A stretch of 64,000 nucleotides of DNA from Oncomelania hupensis (taxonomy: Eukaryota; Mollusca; Gastropoda; Littorinimorpha; Pomatiopsidae). Numbering within the stretch: the first letter of the stretch is position 1; the number at the start of each line of letters is the position of its first letter. The notes beneath the pieces were generated by a model. That model worked only from the letters and a program-made list of their open reading frames with translations. It was not told where the DNA came from and ran no database searches. The stretch lies in contig CM072512.1 of the NCBI GenBank assembly GCA_036898135.1, positions 41,236,118 through 41,300,117 of the forward strand, read 5' to 3'. Below are positions 35,377 through 47,100 of the stretch, piece by piece. The position numbers and the translations under genes were made by a program.

Positions 35377-36940
35377 TGTCACGTGGGGTTTATGGGCTCT
35401 GCACAATGGAATTATGGACCCTCACGTTTATTCGGTGGGAACTGCTAGTAAGTCACCCTATGAATTACTTTAATAAATTTATTTGTTTAGCTCGTTCTGT
35501 GTTAAGATTGGGGTACAGAAATAGATAGAAAAATGGTAAAAGATTACTGTCACACTAGCTTTCACACGGCTATGACTCATATGTAGACCAGCCACTTGAT
35601 AACAGTTAAAATCACACATTTATTTCTTCTACTCTATACAAGGTTCTCTAAGTACTAATCTAACTTAAGAAGTCTCTTTCAATGCTAATAGTTCGCTGAT
35701 AGTCTAGGCAGCTGTTTTTTCTTCCTCGGGCACTGGCTATAATATCTCATGTAGATTTGGACTACTGTGGTCCGTTTTACAGTTTCTGAAGAGTTGGACT
35801 ACTGTGGTCCTGTTATGATCAGTTTAAGTGCACCTTCGTGTTATGCACTTAACTCATGAGTGGGGGTTCGAAGTCCTTCTGTGAGGTAGCTTCTGGTCCA
35901 CCTGTGTCGTTGTGTAGTTGGGTTCCCTTGCCACGCTGTGGGGTCTGACAGGGAGTTTTCCGGGTTGCTCTTTCCGTCTTGTGCGGTAGAGTCTCCTCAA
36001 CCAACTGGTCGTTTCTGTGGAGTGGGGATAGCTCGGGATAGCTCGGGATAGCTCTGGATAGCTCGCCTGCTCGTCTGTAATATAAGAGACGAAAGTCTGC
36101 ACAACCCTGAATAATCGGTTTGTGCAGAGCGTCTCACTGAAAGCCAAAGTAGCCCTCAGTGATAGCTCCACATCTCTATACATAAGCGACGAACATTCTG
36201 CTACTTCCGGGTTCCACTGGAATCTCACTCTAAATTCCTATACATTCATAAATATAAATCGTGTCTAACTATACACATACAGAATTAATAATAATATAAA
36301 CATTCAGTGGTACAGCCACTGGTCTGCAAACATACATATAAGTTAAACAACAGAGGTTCCGTACGGGATACAACATGGCGGCGCAACCGGTCGTGTTTCG
36401 GCTCGTGGTCGGCTCTTCCACGTGGTACGGCAAATTCGGATTAATAATTCACATTTATGCATAGCAAATTCCACAAACATAATTTCAACAATAATACAAA
36501 TATATCACGATGAAACAGAAGGGTGTTCATTTACCTGTTTGACAAGTTCAGGCCCGTGATGACTTGAGAGAATTCTAAGATTTCAAGTCCTGCTTCCTGG
36601 TCTATGAGTGAAGAGATTCTCTGCTAGCTAAGTAGTAGATGTTACTTCTTCCTCGTCCCACACACGACTGACCAAAGCTGTGTTAGGCTCTGACACAGTC
36701 AAAACTGCTCTACCCACTTAGCCTGCTTCTGATTGGTTAAAACGGTCCGATTCAAAGCTCTCATTGGGTAAAATGTTTACGACTCTCGCACACAGTGCTG
36801 AGTCACTAAGCTGTGTGGGGGTCTGGCTCGCTGTGTGTACTTTTATTGCTACTGTGTAATTTACTGACTCTCTACTGTTACAAAGACTACACAAGGCTAA
36901 ATAGTCAACAAGCAGAGTTAAAACTAGTCCTAACGCGACA
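35377..36940 (-). repeat. 5' LTR of element B
   Basis: 1564 bp, with the same ends as the left LTR. It contains a 124-codon minus-strand frame (35854-36228, starting MRFQWNPEVAECSSLMYRDV), part of which is shared with the LTRs of element D. Confidence 0.95.
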
Positions 36941-36945
36941 GAAGC

Positions 36946-37495
36946 ACACCAAAAAATTCATTTTGGAAACCCTTCAACAGAATTTTTTTAAGTTACAATT
37001 TTCAGTAATATGCATGAAGCAGAAAAAGAAAGAGCGAGGAATTGAATTTATGCAAGACGGACGCGGAAGAGCAAAAAGACATCGATTTGCCATTCAATTA
37101 TTTGTTCTACAAAACAGCAACATCAGATAAAATATTTGCATTACGGACCGATTTTGTCAAGCAGTTTCTTTTTATGCTGAAATGTCGAGCAATTATGTAA
37201 AATATGGAGCAGCCGCTGAGTAAAATACATGCAAAGTGGGAAACAAGATTGCATTTAACTTTAAGTGCAGCATGCAGAAAGATCCAAAGTTTCCAAATAT
37301 TTTGGAAGTATCTTAAGTCTATCAAACAACAAATTTGAATAAGATGTTTGGATTGATGTAAGACGGAGAGACGTCCTGCCGCGAAGAGACGCTGAAAGGT
37401 TTCTGTGTAACAGAGGATATTCGGAGTAATTTGGCAAAATCTTGAATATGTTGTTTTTTTTTTAAAGGCCCCAATTCGAGGGCATTTTTTACTTT
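36946..37495. other. Right target flank of element B; no gene
   Basis: Continuation of the pre-insertion locus. Nothing recognisable. Confidence 0.4.
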
Positions 37496-37832
37496 TACCG
37501 ACAACGATAACGACAACGATTGGGGTGTCGGATAGCGCAGTGGTTGGAGCACTCGCTACTGTGTCGCAAGTAAAGCACCGTCCAGTGTGGTTAGCACTTA
37601 GATGGGTGACCGCAAAACTTGAAGCGGCAAATAACAACGCCCCCAGTTGACTCAACTGTGACTGAGTACCTACTCTCTTAAGGGTGGGGAAGGTAAAGCA
37701 GCGAGGGAGAGAGATGGGCATCACCCTCATTACGCTGGCCCAAGATAAGTGTGATCTCCAACATCATGCTCCCCTACGGCCACAAGGCTATGGGACTACC
37801 TTACCTTACCTTACCTTACCTTACCGACAACG
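37496..37832 (+). mobile_element. Chimeric tRNA/5S rRNA-like SINE with 11 bp TSDs
   Basis: Flanked by TACCGACAACG (37496-37506, 37822-37832). The head has an A box (GGATAGCGCAGTGGTTGG, about 37531). A segment at about 37568-37612, with TGGTTAGCACTTAGATGGG then TGACCGC, closely follows the internal-promoter part of 5S rRNA (TGGTTAGTACTTGGATGGG). A body of about 200 bp ends GGCTATGGGACTACCTTACC with a (CCTTA)n tail. It appears intact. Transcription by RNA polymerase III is expected. Confidence 0.8.
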
Positions 37833-38214
37833 GGTTTACCCTAAAATTCGCATTGTTATTACATTAAACAATGATAAAGTGCGCTTTCTTAGCTCAAATC
37901 TACCGCTAAAATTTCAATTTTTCATTTCGGTTATGACAGGGTGTTATTTCCCCTGTTTTAACGGTACAGTCGTGTGACTTTTGACCCTATTTCTGATTGA
38001 AACGTGCGGTGTGCGTCTTGGGTGTCTGGGATATTTAGGGCCTATTTTATCAACCTAAAACCAAAAAACCTTACGAGCAGTTGTTTTTATGAGTTCTGTC
38101 TCTTACCGGCTTTGGAAGATGCTGTAAGCGTACTTTTTCAGTGGGTCAACACTCACTGTGAAGGTTAAAGGGATCTGCCAAAGAGTGTGGCAAAAGTAGG
38201 CCCCTTTAAATTGG
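37833..38214. other. No supported feature
   Basis: AT-rich interval between a SINE and a LINE copy. Confidence 0.4.
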
Positions 38215-39236
38215 AAAGAATTGGGCTTGGACAAGGCTACCAGTGCAGTCCTCCACAACAGCGCCATCGGAAACTGGTTCAGAACAACAATCGGTGTGCG
38301 TGAGGGATGCGTACTCTCTCCAACACTCTTCAACATCTTCCTAGAGCGCATCATGTCAGATGCCCTTGCAGACCACGAAGGCAGAGTCAGCATAGGGGGA
38401 AGAGCAATCTCCAACCATCGTTTTGCGGATGACATTGATGGATTGGCAGGAGAGGAACAAAAACTTGAACAGCTGGTACAGAGGCTTGACACCACCGCCA
38501 GAGCCTATGGAATGGAAATAAGTGCAAAGACCAAAATGATGACCAACAACACCAATGGCATCAACACGGACATCAAAGTTCAAGGCCAATCCCTCAACAC
38601 AGTGCATAGCTTCAAATATTTATGAGCCATTGTATCAGACATTGTGGTCCCGACAGGAAGTCCTCTCCAGGATCGCACAAACAACTGCTGCCCTGGCGAG
38701 GTTGAAGCCCATTTGGAAAGACAGGACTATCAGTCTACATTCCAAGGTAAGGCTGCTGCACTCCCTTGTCATCTCCATCTTCCTATATGCTTGCGAAACA
38801 TGGACCCTCACAGAAGATCTACAACGAAGAATACAAAGCATGGAGATGAGGTGTTACAGAAGACTTCTGGGCATTTCCTATACCCAGCACATCACCAACG
38901 ACGAAGTCCGACAGACCATCACACAAGCCATGGGACAACACGATGATCTGCTCACAGTGGTGAAAAAACGGAAACTCCGATGGTATGGCCACGTCACCAG
39001 ATCATCAGGTCTTGCAAAGACCATCCTGCAAGGCACAGTGCAAGGAGGTAGAAGAAGAAGGAGACCGAAAAAGAGATGGGAGGAAAACATTCGAGAATGG
39101 ACTGCTTTGACACTGAGCAAAACAATCAGGGTTGCTGAGGGCAGGAAAAGATGGAGTACGCTGGTTAAACGATCATCTGTGGTGCACCTACGACCTCCGA
39201 GTTATGGGATAGGAAAGGATAGTATAGGATAGGATA
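38215..39236 (+). mobile_element. (GGATA)n-tailed LINE, longest copy in the window (copy 5)
   Basis: A 5'-truncated non-LTR element starting within RT and ending TATAGGATAGGATAGG. The other copies are at 16480, 24381, 25005, 26231 and 49208. The clade is uncertain: the RT has FADDI in motif C and a C-terminal KKRKLRWYGHVTRSSG...RPKKRW module typical of many invertebrate RTE/L1-like elements. Confidence 0.88.
38221..39232 (+). pseudogene. LINE reverse transcriptase, C-terminal half (frameshifted)
   Basis: The first frame (38221-38625) contains RT motif B (VREGCVLSPTLFNIFLERI) and motif C (HRFADDIDGLAG), then SAKTKMMTNN and VHSFKYL before a stop. The second frame (about 38630-39232) continues with QEVLSRIAQTTAALARLKP, FLYACETWTLTEDLQ and WYGHVTRSSGLAKTILQG, then a Lys/Arg-rich KKRWEENIREW segment. 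A frameshift near 38620 separates them, and the N-terminal endonuclease and RT motif A are missing. It cannot make an active enzyme. Confidence 0.85.
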
Positions 39237-39747
39237 GGGCTTGGACTGCGGCGCTCAGCAAAAACGTTATATATTGGAAGCAACAATTTTAAAAAAAAGA
39301 TTTTTAAATAATAAATAATGGTGCTGAACGTTCAAAAGGCAACATAAGTTAAAAGGTGATTTCAAAGCTGAAGTTTCAATTTCAAGTGCTTTAAAAACAA
39401 CGACACATGCTTAAACAAACTCGTGAACTTTTTGCAACGAGGCCATGAGAAAGAAATATGGTTCCAATTTTTGTGTAATCATATATTTCATAATCAGACA
39501 AAATATTTGTTTTCGTTTTTCTTTTCCAATCCTCTAATGTGGTTTCGGGTTTGTTCGGTTTACATTTGGGGCAATTTATGTAAATCGAATGCTAAGAATA
39601 TTGATTTTATGCTTAGTTGAAACACGATGGCTTAAGCTCTGAAGGAGCACCAGACATCACTTTGTTTCTTTGGTTACAAAAATTGGAGCAAAGCAATTAA
39701 ACTATAGAATTTATACAAAGTAGGGTAATAAAGACATATGATTAAAA
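39237..39747. other. No supported feature
   Basis: AT-rich, with the GTGGTTTCGGGTTT string shared with the element B left flank. No gene. Confidence 0.4.
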
Positions 39748-39944
39748 GAGAAGAAGAAGAAGAAGAAGAAGAAGAAGAAGAAGAAGAAGAAGAAGAAGAA
39801 GAAGAAGAAGAAGGGGGCGGATAAAAAATGGTGGAGGGTGCAGATGCTTCTGCTGCTGCTGCTGGAGAAGAAGAAGAAGAAGAAGAAGAAGAAGAAGAAG
39901 AAGAAGATGAACAAGATGAACAAGAACAAGAACAAAAGGAAGAA

Positions 39945-40018
<74 letters not shown>

Positions 40019-40088
40019 GAACTAGTAGAACAAGAACTAGAAAAACAAGAAGAACAAAAATAACGAAAACAAGAAGGAAGAAGAAGAA

Positions 40089-40140
<52 letters not shown>

Positions 40141-40143
40141 GTA

Positions 40144-40219
<76 letters not shown>

Positions 40220-40283
40220 GAAAAAAAAGAAGAAGAAGAAAGTATGTCTGTATTTGTACACCAACCTGTTCCTACAAAGAATA

Positions 40284-40367
<84 letters not shown>

Positions 40368-40445
40368 TTTTTGATGATGAACAAGAACTAGTAGAACAAG
40401 AACTAGAAAAACAAGAAGAACAAAAATAACGAAAACAAGAAGGAA

Positions 40446-40532
<87 letters not shown>

Positions 40533-40592
40533 AAAAAAAGAAGAAGAAGAAAGTATGTCTGTATTTCTACACCAACCTGTTCCTACAAAGAA
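39748..40592. repeat. GAA/GAT compound microsatellite with a duplicated cassette
   Basis: GAA arrays (39748-39812, 39865-39908) are followed by four GAT arrays (39945-40013, 40089-40219, 40283-40367, 40446-40532). Two unique linkers each occur twice: ACAAGAACTAGTAGAACAAG (40015 and 40380) and GTATGTCTGTATTTNTACAC (40241 and 40553). The array has therefore undergone a segmental tandem duplication of about 310-365 bp. Poly-Glu, poly-Asp, poly-Met and poly-Ser frames here are artefacts. Confidence 0.93.
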
Positions 40593-40895
40593 TGTAAAGG
40601 AACCTGTGGAGTACTTACTATAGCTTTGATGGAGTACATAAAGTGATTTGTTCTCCCGTCAAAGTTCCTCTTGTCGTACTAAGTGCAATATATGCATGCC
40701 CCAACGAGATTAATGGCCGGAATGGGACGGATGTGAAAATCCAATCACTGTCAGGGTATATTCTCCTCTTGGTTTTTGTTCGTCTTCCCAATTGCTGGCC
40801 TTATTTTTTTCTTGCTTCCTCTTCTTCTTCGAATAGTTTTCTTTCTTGCTCATCGTATTGCCTGTCTTCTTTGTTGTTTTTTGTTGTTGCACTGC
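40593..40895. other. No supported feature
   Basis: Unique-looking sequence between microsatellites. No gene recognised. Confidence 0.4.
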
Positions 40896-41020
40896 TTCTT
40901 CTTCTTCTTCTTCTTCTTCTTCTTCTTCTTCTTCTTCTTCTTCTTCTTCTTCTTCTTCTTCTTCTTCTTCTTCTTCTTCTTCTTCTTCTTCTTCTTCTAC
41001 TACTTCTTCTTCTTCTTCGT
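40896..41020. repeat. (TTC)n microsatellite
   Basis: About 40 TTC units with a short CTACTAC interruption, in opposite orientation to the GAA arrays on both sides. Confidence 0.95.
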
Positions 41021-41558
41021 CTCCTCCTCCTCTTTCTCCTTCTTGTTTTCGTTCATCTCGTCTGTGTTTTCTCTCCTCTTCCTACTCATCTTCTTTCTTC
41101 GTTTCTCCCGATCTGCTGTGCAAATACACCATTAACAGGGGAATCGAAGAAATGCGTTTACATTCTGTATGCTCTTTCTTCCTTCCATTTCCCAAACTCT
41201 TTAGACAAGTGTAAATACTGTTCGCTGAAGTTTACGAAGACAAAATTGTCTAGATGCCGTTGAAGTTTGTTTTAGAAAGCAAGGAATGTGATGCGCTCTT
41301 TTAATCACGCGTCTTTTACTTCAAGCTTTGATGACAGTCTTCTTATATCCATGCCCATATCGATTTTCAAAACTACTTCCATGGTTCCGAGTTAGCTGTT
41401 GTACTAACACGATGTTATATGAGCAATGTTCATTCAAACACTTGAGCCTAATACCAATAGACATAATGTTAAACAGGAACTGTTAATTTAGTCTAACGAT
41501 CAACGTCAAGGAAAGGAGTTCTGGACTTATTCTACCAAGGGATTTCCACTGTACCATG
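41021..41558. other. No supported feature
   Basis: CT-rich then mixed sequence. No recognisable gene. Confidence 0.4.
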
Positions 41559-41677
41559 AAGACGAAGAAGAAGAAGAAGAAGAAGAAGAAGTAGAAGAGG
41601 AAGAGGAAGAGGAAGAAGAAGAAGAAGAAGAAGAAGAAGAAGAAGAAGAAGAAGAAGAAGAAGAAGAAGAAGAAGAA

Positions 41678-41709
<32 letters not shown>

Positions 41710-41807
41710 AGAATAAGTAGTAGTAGTAGTAGTAGAAGAAGAAGAAGAAGAAAAAGAAGAAGAAGAAGAAGAAGAAGAAGACGAAGAAGAAGAAGAAGAA
41801 GAAGAAG

Positions 41808-41894
<87 letters not shown>

Positions 41895-42080
41895 AAGAAG
41901 AAGAAGAAGAAGAAGAAGAAGAAGAAGAAGAAGAAGAAGAAGAAGAAGAAGAAGAAGAAGAAGAAGAAAAAGAAACTAAAGAAAAAAGTAAAGACACAAG
42001 TAATGCAAAGAAGAAGGCAAAGAGAAGCAGGCAAGAAGAAGAAGAAGAAGAAGAAGAAGAAGAAGATGATGATGATGATG
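41559..42080. repeat. Giant (GAA)n/(GTA)n array
   Basis: About 500 bp of GAA repeats with GGA variants, twice switching cleanly to GTA runs (41716-41735 and 41837-41893) and back. It ends in GAT units (42066-42080). The GAA part is a long homopurine-homopyrimidine mirror tract. Confidence 0.95.
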
Positions 42081-42735
42081 ACGACGTTGACAATGATGAT
42101 AATTACGATGACGTATTCTAAAGGATGATAACGACGATGATGGTGAAATGGAACGGTTGATGAACCAAGTTCGGTGCCAGCAGGGAAAATCAATACTGTT
42201 TAAAGGGAAGTCTGTTCCTTTCACCAACAGATTTTTTTTCTCCCCTTTCCCGCCTTAAATTTCCGAATCTGGGTCAATGTTGTCCACTCTTCACTTCTTC
42301 AGGCTTTATTTTTTTTATATGTATCTAACGCTGGGGCGTAAGTGAACTGGGCAAGGAAGCAAAAAGGCATGCAGGCATGAATTTAAAACAAAAACAAAAC
42401 AAACAAAAAACTTGGTGCTAAATGCACAGATATGCGTAGACACCCTACAAGCACTGAAATGTACACATAGAAAGACAGAAAGAAAGACACTCACACAAAC
42501 ACACACGCACCACAACACACGCGTACACAAATGCAATATTCACAAGCGCTCACACAGTGCGCGAGCGTGCGTGTGTGCGTGTGTGTCTGTCTGTCTGTCT
42601 ATCTGTGTGTGCCTGAGTGTGTCGGTGGCTGCGTCCATGTATCTACGTCCATATTTGCGATTTTGTTTGTTTTGTTTTCCCCAAGCGCCCTGAGTAATGC
42701 TGCCAGCATAGGGCTGAGCGCGTGACAACAAGTAT
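42081..42735. other. No gene; GT/CA-rich stretches and possible retroposon end
   Basis: CA/GT-rich at 42480-42620. At 42683-42735 AAGCGCCCTGAGTAATGCTG...GGGCTGAGCGCG precedes the CAT array and looks like a LINE-type 3' end with a triplet tail, but I have no second copy to support it. Confidence 0.35.
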
Positions 42736-42736
42736 A

Positions 42737-42827
<91 letters not shown>

Positions 42828-42865
42828 GTCGTCGTCGTCGTCGTCGCCATCATCATCATCATTAT
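42736..42865. repeat. (CAT)n/(CGT)n microsatellite
   Basis: About 30 CAT units, then CGT units (42827-42846) and CAT again. Confidence 0.95.
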
Positions 42866-43249
42866 CTTGTCTGTGTCTCTGATTTCCGAGAAAGAGGATT
42901 TACAATGTGCCTAGGCAAGTACACATGCTAGTGCGCGCTCCAAGTTCGATCGTCAGAAGAGACGCACCAACGCAATAATAATAAAGTATGGTCTTAATAG
43001 TGCGGTAAGGGAAAAAAAGCATTACAGCGTACATGAGAAAAACAAAACTGGAAACTCGGTCAAAACCTAACTTCTAAAAAAATTGTTTAACCCAATTTTG
43101 TTATTGGCGAAAATGCAGCAAGTGTAATACTGAATTGACTTGACTTGACTAGGTTTGGGGGAAAGAAAGGTGACTACTGATGAAAAAATAACTTATTATT
43201 TACATAATCACTATATTATTTACGTCAATAAATCATGATATAGGCAAAT
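42866..43249. other. No supported feature
   Basis: Left flank of element C. AT-rich, no gene. Confidence 0.4.
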
Positions 43250-43254
43250 AAGGC

Positions 43255-43917
43255 TGTTACACTCGGTTTGATGTTGGAGTTTTCTATCAGTATCTGATTC
43301 AGCCCCGATGCTTGAATTCCTGATAGTTGTGTAACTCAGATTCGTTTATTCACGCAACCCGCTCAAGCAGCATACAAGTCACAAAGTCGACGTATGAAGT
43401 TTTCCACTTTTATTCAGCACACATCAACAACTGCATACAATCGCTCAATCGCCTTTCCACTCTCAAATTTACTTTCCAATTCACTATCAACAACAATCAA
43501 CATCTCAACTTTTTTAACAGTATGGTGCTTATATAGTCTCTCTACATATACGGGAATAAACGAGAATAATCCTACATAAAACACCACAACCAATCAAAAT
43601 TAATTTCATCATCACGTGACTCACGTCATACAACCTCATTTGGAATGGAAGCTTCCATGGTAACCAACAGAATAATCCACACGCTTCGATCGATAGTAAA
43701 CAACTGACTCGAGAACGTTCTCAAATAATGTCGAGCAACTAAAAACATCAACGTTACACAAAGCTTCTTCTAATAACAACGCAAAATCAAATCAAAGATA
43801 AATACACTCTATTACTGCATGCGTTGCAAAAATAAAACGAACAAGCCTACCATTGCACTCGCTTCACACATAACATCGTGCGCATTTCATACGCACCATT
43901 CGCGTTTCAACGTAACA
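43255..43917 (-). repeat. 3' LTR of element C
   Basis: Begins TGTTACACTCGG and ends CAACGTAACA on the plus strand. The adjacent TAACCCCCCACTC (43918 on) is the polypurine tract on the minus strand. Confidence 0.95.
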
Positions 43918-44109
43918 TAACCCCCCACTCAAGAAGAAATTTACTTAATTTCTTTCAACAACGTTGAAACGTAATGCCCAAACAAAATCAGAAATTAAAA
44001 CTTATTTCAGTCTGTCTGAACACTGTCAATGTTCTCAGCTCATTCACACAAAGTTTTTCATCTGCAAGTCTTTCTGGATACTGTCAATGTTCACAGATCA
44101 TTTACCCAG
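43918..44109 (-). other. 3' untranslated region and polypurine tract of element C
   Basis: The minus-strand purine run GAGTGGGGGGTTA abuts the LTR. A 58 bp imperfect tandem duplication is marked by ACTGTCAATGTTC at 44022 and 44080. Confidence 0.7.
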
Positions 44110-47100
44110 TCAACGTTTTTCCATCCGCAAGGAAACGACGCCCTCGTCAGTTGCGGTTGTCATCGGCCCAGGGTCAAAGACGACGATCACGTGGGCTTTC
44201 CTGGAGTCAGTGCATCCTCCGTTGTCTTTTTCTTCCGTCGGATGTCCGACGCAGTCGACGTTGTCAGCTCCCAGAATGCATTTGCTGGGTCTCACGGTCA
44301 GGTTGGCTTCTGCGGGACGGTGGAACAGCTCCCTCAAGGTCTGCAGATGCTCCTTCCAGGTCTGGGTGTGGACTTCATGTTCGACCAAAGTCGTAGAGCC
44401 TGGGACATCATTGAAGTTATGGGGAAACTCGCCCATAAGGTCCTTGAGCTCCAACTTTTGACCTTCCGTCAAGCTCGGTCCTAGCTCAAAAACATCATCG
44501 ATGCCTTCTTTGCTGTGGAAGTCTCCAAGTTCCAACAGTTCCTTACTGTCAAAGCTGTTGTCGATCTCAGCTGCTGTTGCTACGTGTACAGTCTCTGGCG
44601 GCCTCTCCGCGTACAGCTTAAGGAGGTTGGCGTGGTATATCTTGGAATGCTGGCCGACCTTCACCTTATAGTCGTTGATCCCCACCACGGTCTCCACTTC
44701 GTACGGGCCTTTCCACTGCATCAGCAACTTATTATGATCGGTAGGTAGCAGCACCAGCACTTTGTTGCCAGGTTTGAACTTCCTGTTCACAGCCCTACGA
44801 TCATAGTAGTGCTTTCCACAGTCCTGGGATTTCTTCAGGTTTTCTCTGGCTATCTCGAGAGTCTGCTCCAGCTTCTCCCGTAGCTCAAACACGTACTGGT
44901 AGCTGTTCTTCACCTCTGGGGTCTCTACTTCTTTCGTCCACAGTTCTTTTAGGATGTGCATCGGCCCTCGGATGGTTCTTCCGTACAGCAGCTCGAACGG
45001 AGAAAAGCCGGTGGACTCCTGCGGTACTTCTCTGTAGGCGAAAAGTAAGGCGTTGATATAGCGATGCCATTGTCTGGGCTGCTCGCTGCACAGTTTCTTC
45101 AGGGTGGACTTCAGCGTAGCATTGAACTTCTCGACAAGCCCGTTGCACATCGGATGGTAGGGTGTCGTAGTCAAATGCCGGATGCTCAGCAGTCTGTTGA
45201 CCTCCTTCATGCAGTCAGAGACGAACTGCGTCCCGAGGTCTGTCAGGATCTCTTCAGGCACTCCAAGTCTACTGAACATGTCCACCAGTGCCTCTGCTAC
45301 AGTTTCAGTGTCAATCTTCTTCAGTGGCACTGCTTCTGGGTACCGAGTCGCATAGTCTACTAAAGTCAGTACCCATCGATGACCTTCTTCACTCGGAGGT
45401 CTTATTTCGCCGATTAAGTCTAAGGCCACCCTCTTGAAAGGTCGGTCGATCAAAGGCATTCTCTGCATTGGCACTTTAGGGACCCATCCTCGAGGTATGG
45501 TCTTCTGGCAAATGTCACATGATCGACAGAAACGGCTGACGTCCGCATGAAGTCCTGGCCAGTAGAACACCGCCTGGATTCTGTCTGACGTCTTCTTGAT
45601 GCCTAGGTGACCTCCCATGATTGAGTCATGCGCTACTTCCATCACTTGGCGCCTTAGGGGTAATGGTACCAGTACTTGACGTAGTGGTTTCCCTCCGTTG
45701 ACCCTCGGGTGCTGGAAGATTCGATACAGGATCTTGGCCTTCACCTCGAAATAGACCGTGCCACTGCCCTTGGTCAGGTGGTCTTGGCGGTTCCTGTACT
45801 TGTTTAAAGTGCTGTCAGCTTCCTGGAGCTGGATCAGCTTATCTCTGTCCACGATGGCAGCTTTGGAGTTGTCGGCGACCTTCAGTGGCGTAGACGTCTT
45901 GTCTCTCTTGGCCTGGGCCCTGGTGGTGACAGCACCGACGATCTCTGGTCGGCAGGGCTGAGCCGGAGTAGCCACATTGTCCCGTAGCAGCTCTGCAAGG
46001 TCTCCATCGGGAAACGGCAATGGATCCTCCTCCACAACTTCGACGTGTTGAGTTGAGGCAGGACTCCACTCTGGATCGGGGTCGTCGGGTCGTCTCGCGC
46101 CGTCGATATTCCCGATCATCAAATCATACAGCGGCTTCTTCAGGCAAACCGCTTCGACTTCGCCTATGTAGAAAGGGGTGTTGACATGAATTTTTGCAAC
46201 TGGCGCTTTCACACATTTGCTGTCGGCCATAAGTGTCCATTTTGAATCGCCAGTGAACTGTTCTTTAGCGATTAGGTCTTCTCTGACGATGACCCCACTG
46301 CAGCCAGAGTCTCTTAAAACAGTCACTTCATGATTTCCGACGCGTCCCTTGGAAACAGGCATGTTCTGGACGGTCACAGCTGCGCTGGCGACGACGGGGA
46401 TGGATTTCCCGTTGGCAAGGAGAAGTTGGCCATCAGTCATGCACTCTTGCACGTCCGCAGGGGTAGCTGTGCGCTCGGTTTCACTCGGAAGGATGACGCT
46501 CCCGCCGCACACCTGATGGTCAGATCTACTGGTTTGCCGTTGATTGGAGAAACGTCTCTGTCGGTTGCCCACCGCTGCATTGTCCGTACTGCCCCGCTGT
46601 CCGCTACTTTTGTTTTGAGGACAGTTAGCCGCTCTGTGGTCTGTAGCGTTGCAGGTGAAACAGCCTCTTGAATGCCCTTCCCTGGGAGGAGGCGTGGAGT
46701 CCGTCTGTTTCTGGTTCGTCTGGCTTCCCTGGATCTGGTTCCCATGGTTTCCAGTCTTCTGAAAATGTTTCGTCGCGCTGGGTGGCCCCAGGGTCTTCCC
46801 ATGAGCGATGAGATATCTTTCAGCAGCCTCAGTCACATCTTTAAGCGTCTGCAGCTTTTGTTCTTCTAAGTGGGTCGCTAGATCCTTGTGACAGGCATTG
46901 AGAAATTGTTCCTTCACGATCAGGTCATGGAGACTATCGTAAGACTTTCCTCTGCCTGATAGTTCCACCCATTTGTGTAAGTATGACGACAGGCGCTCCA
47001 CAAATTGCTTTGGTGTCTCGTCTGACTTAGGCCGGCATTCACGGAAGCGTTTACGGTAGCCCTTCTCTGTAAAGTTGTAGCACTGCAATAGGGCCTCTTT

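Larger units (their letters stand above)
28797..36945 (-). mobile_element. Element B: full-length Gmr1-like LTR retrotransposon with 5 bp TSD
   Basis: LTRs at 28802-30357 and 35377-36940 with TGTCAC...GCGACA ends on the plus strand. The host 5 bp GAAGC is duplicated at 28797-28801 and 36941-36945. The internal region on the minus strand holds PBS, gag, protease, integrase, RT and RNase H, and a polypurine tract next to the 3' LTR. The order is gag-PR-INT-RT-RH. The coding region is broken by four single-base deletions relative to intact element D. The two LTRs differ by three small indels (3, 10 and 1 bp) and few or no substitutions, so insertion is recent. Confidence 0.95.

Noticed and set aside
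39674..42193. Poly-Ser, poly-Phe, poly-Glu and poly-Met reading frames
   Set aside because: Produced entirely by GAA/TTC/GAT/GTA arrays; not genes.
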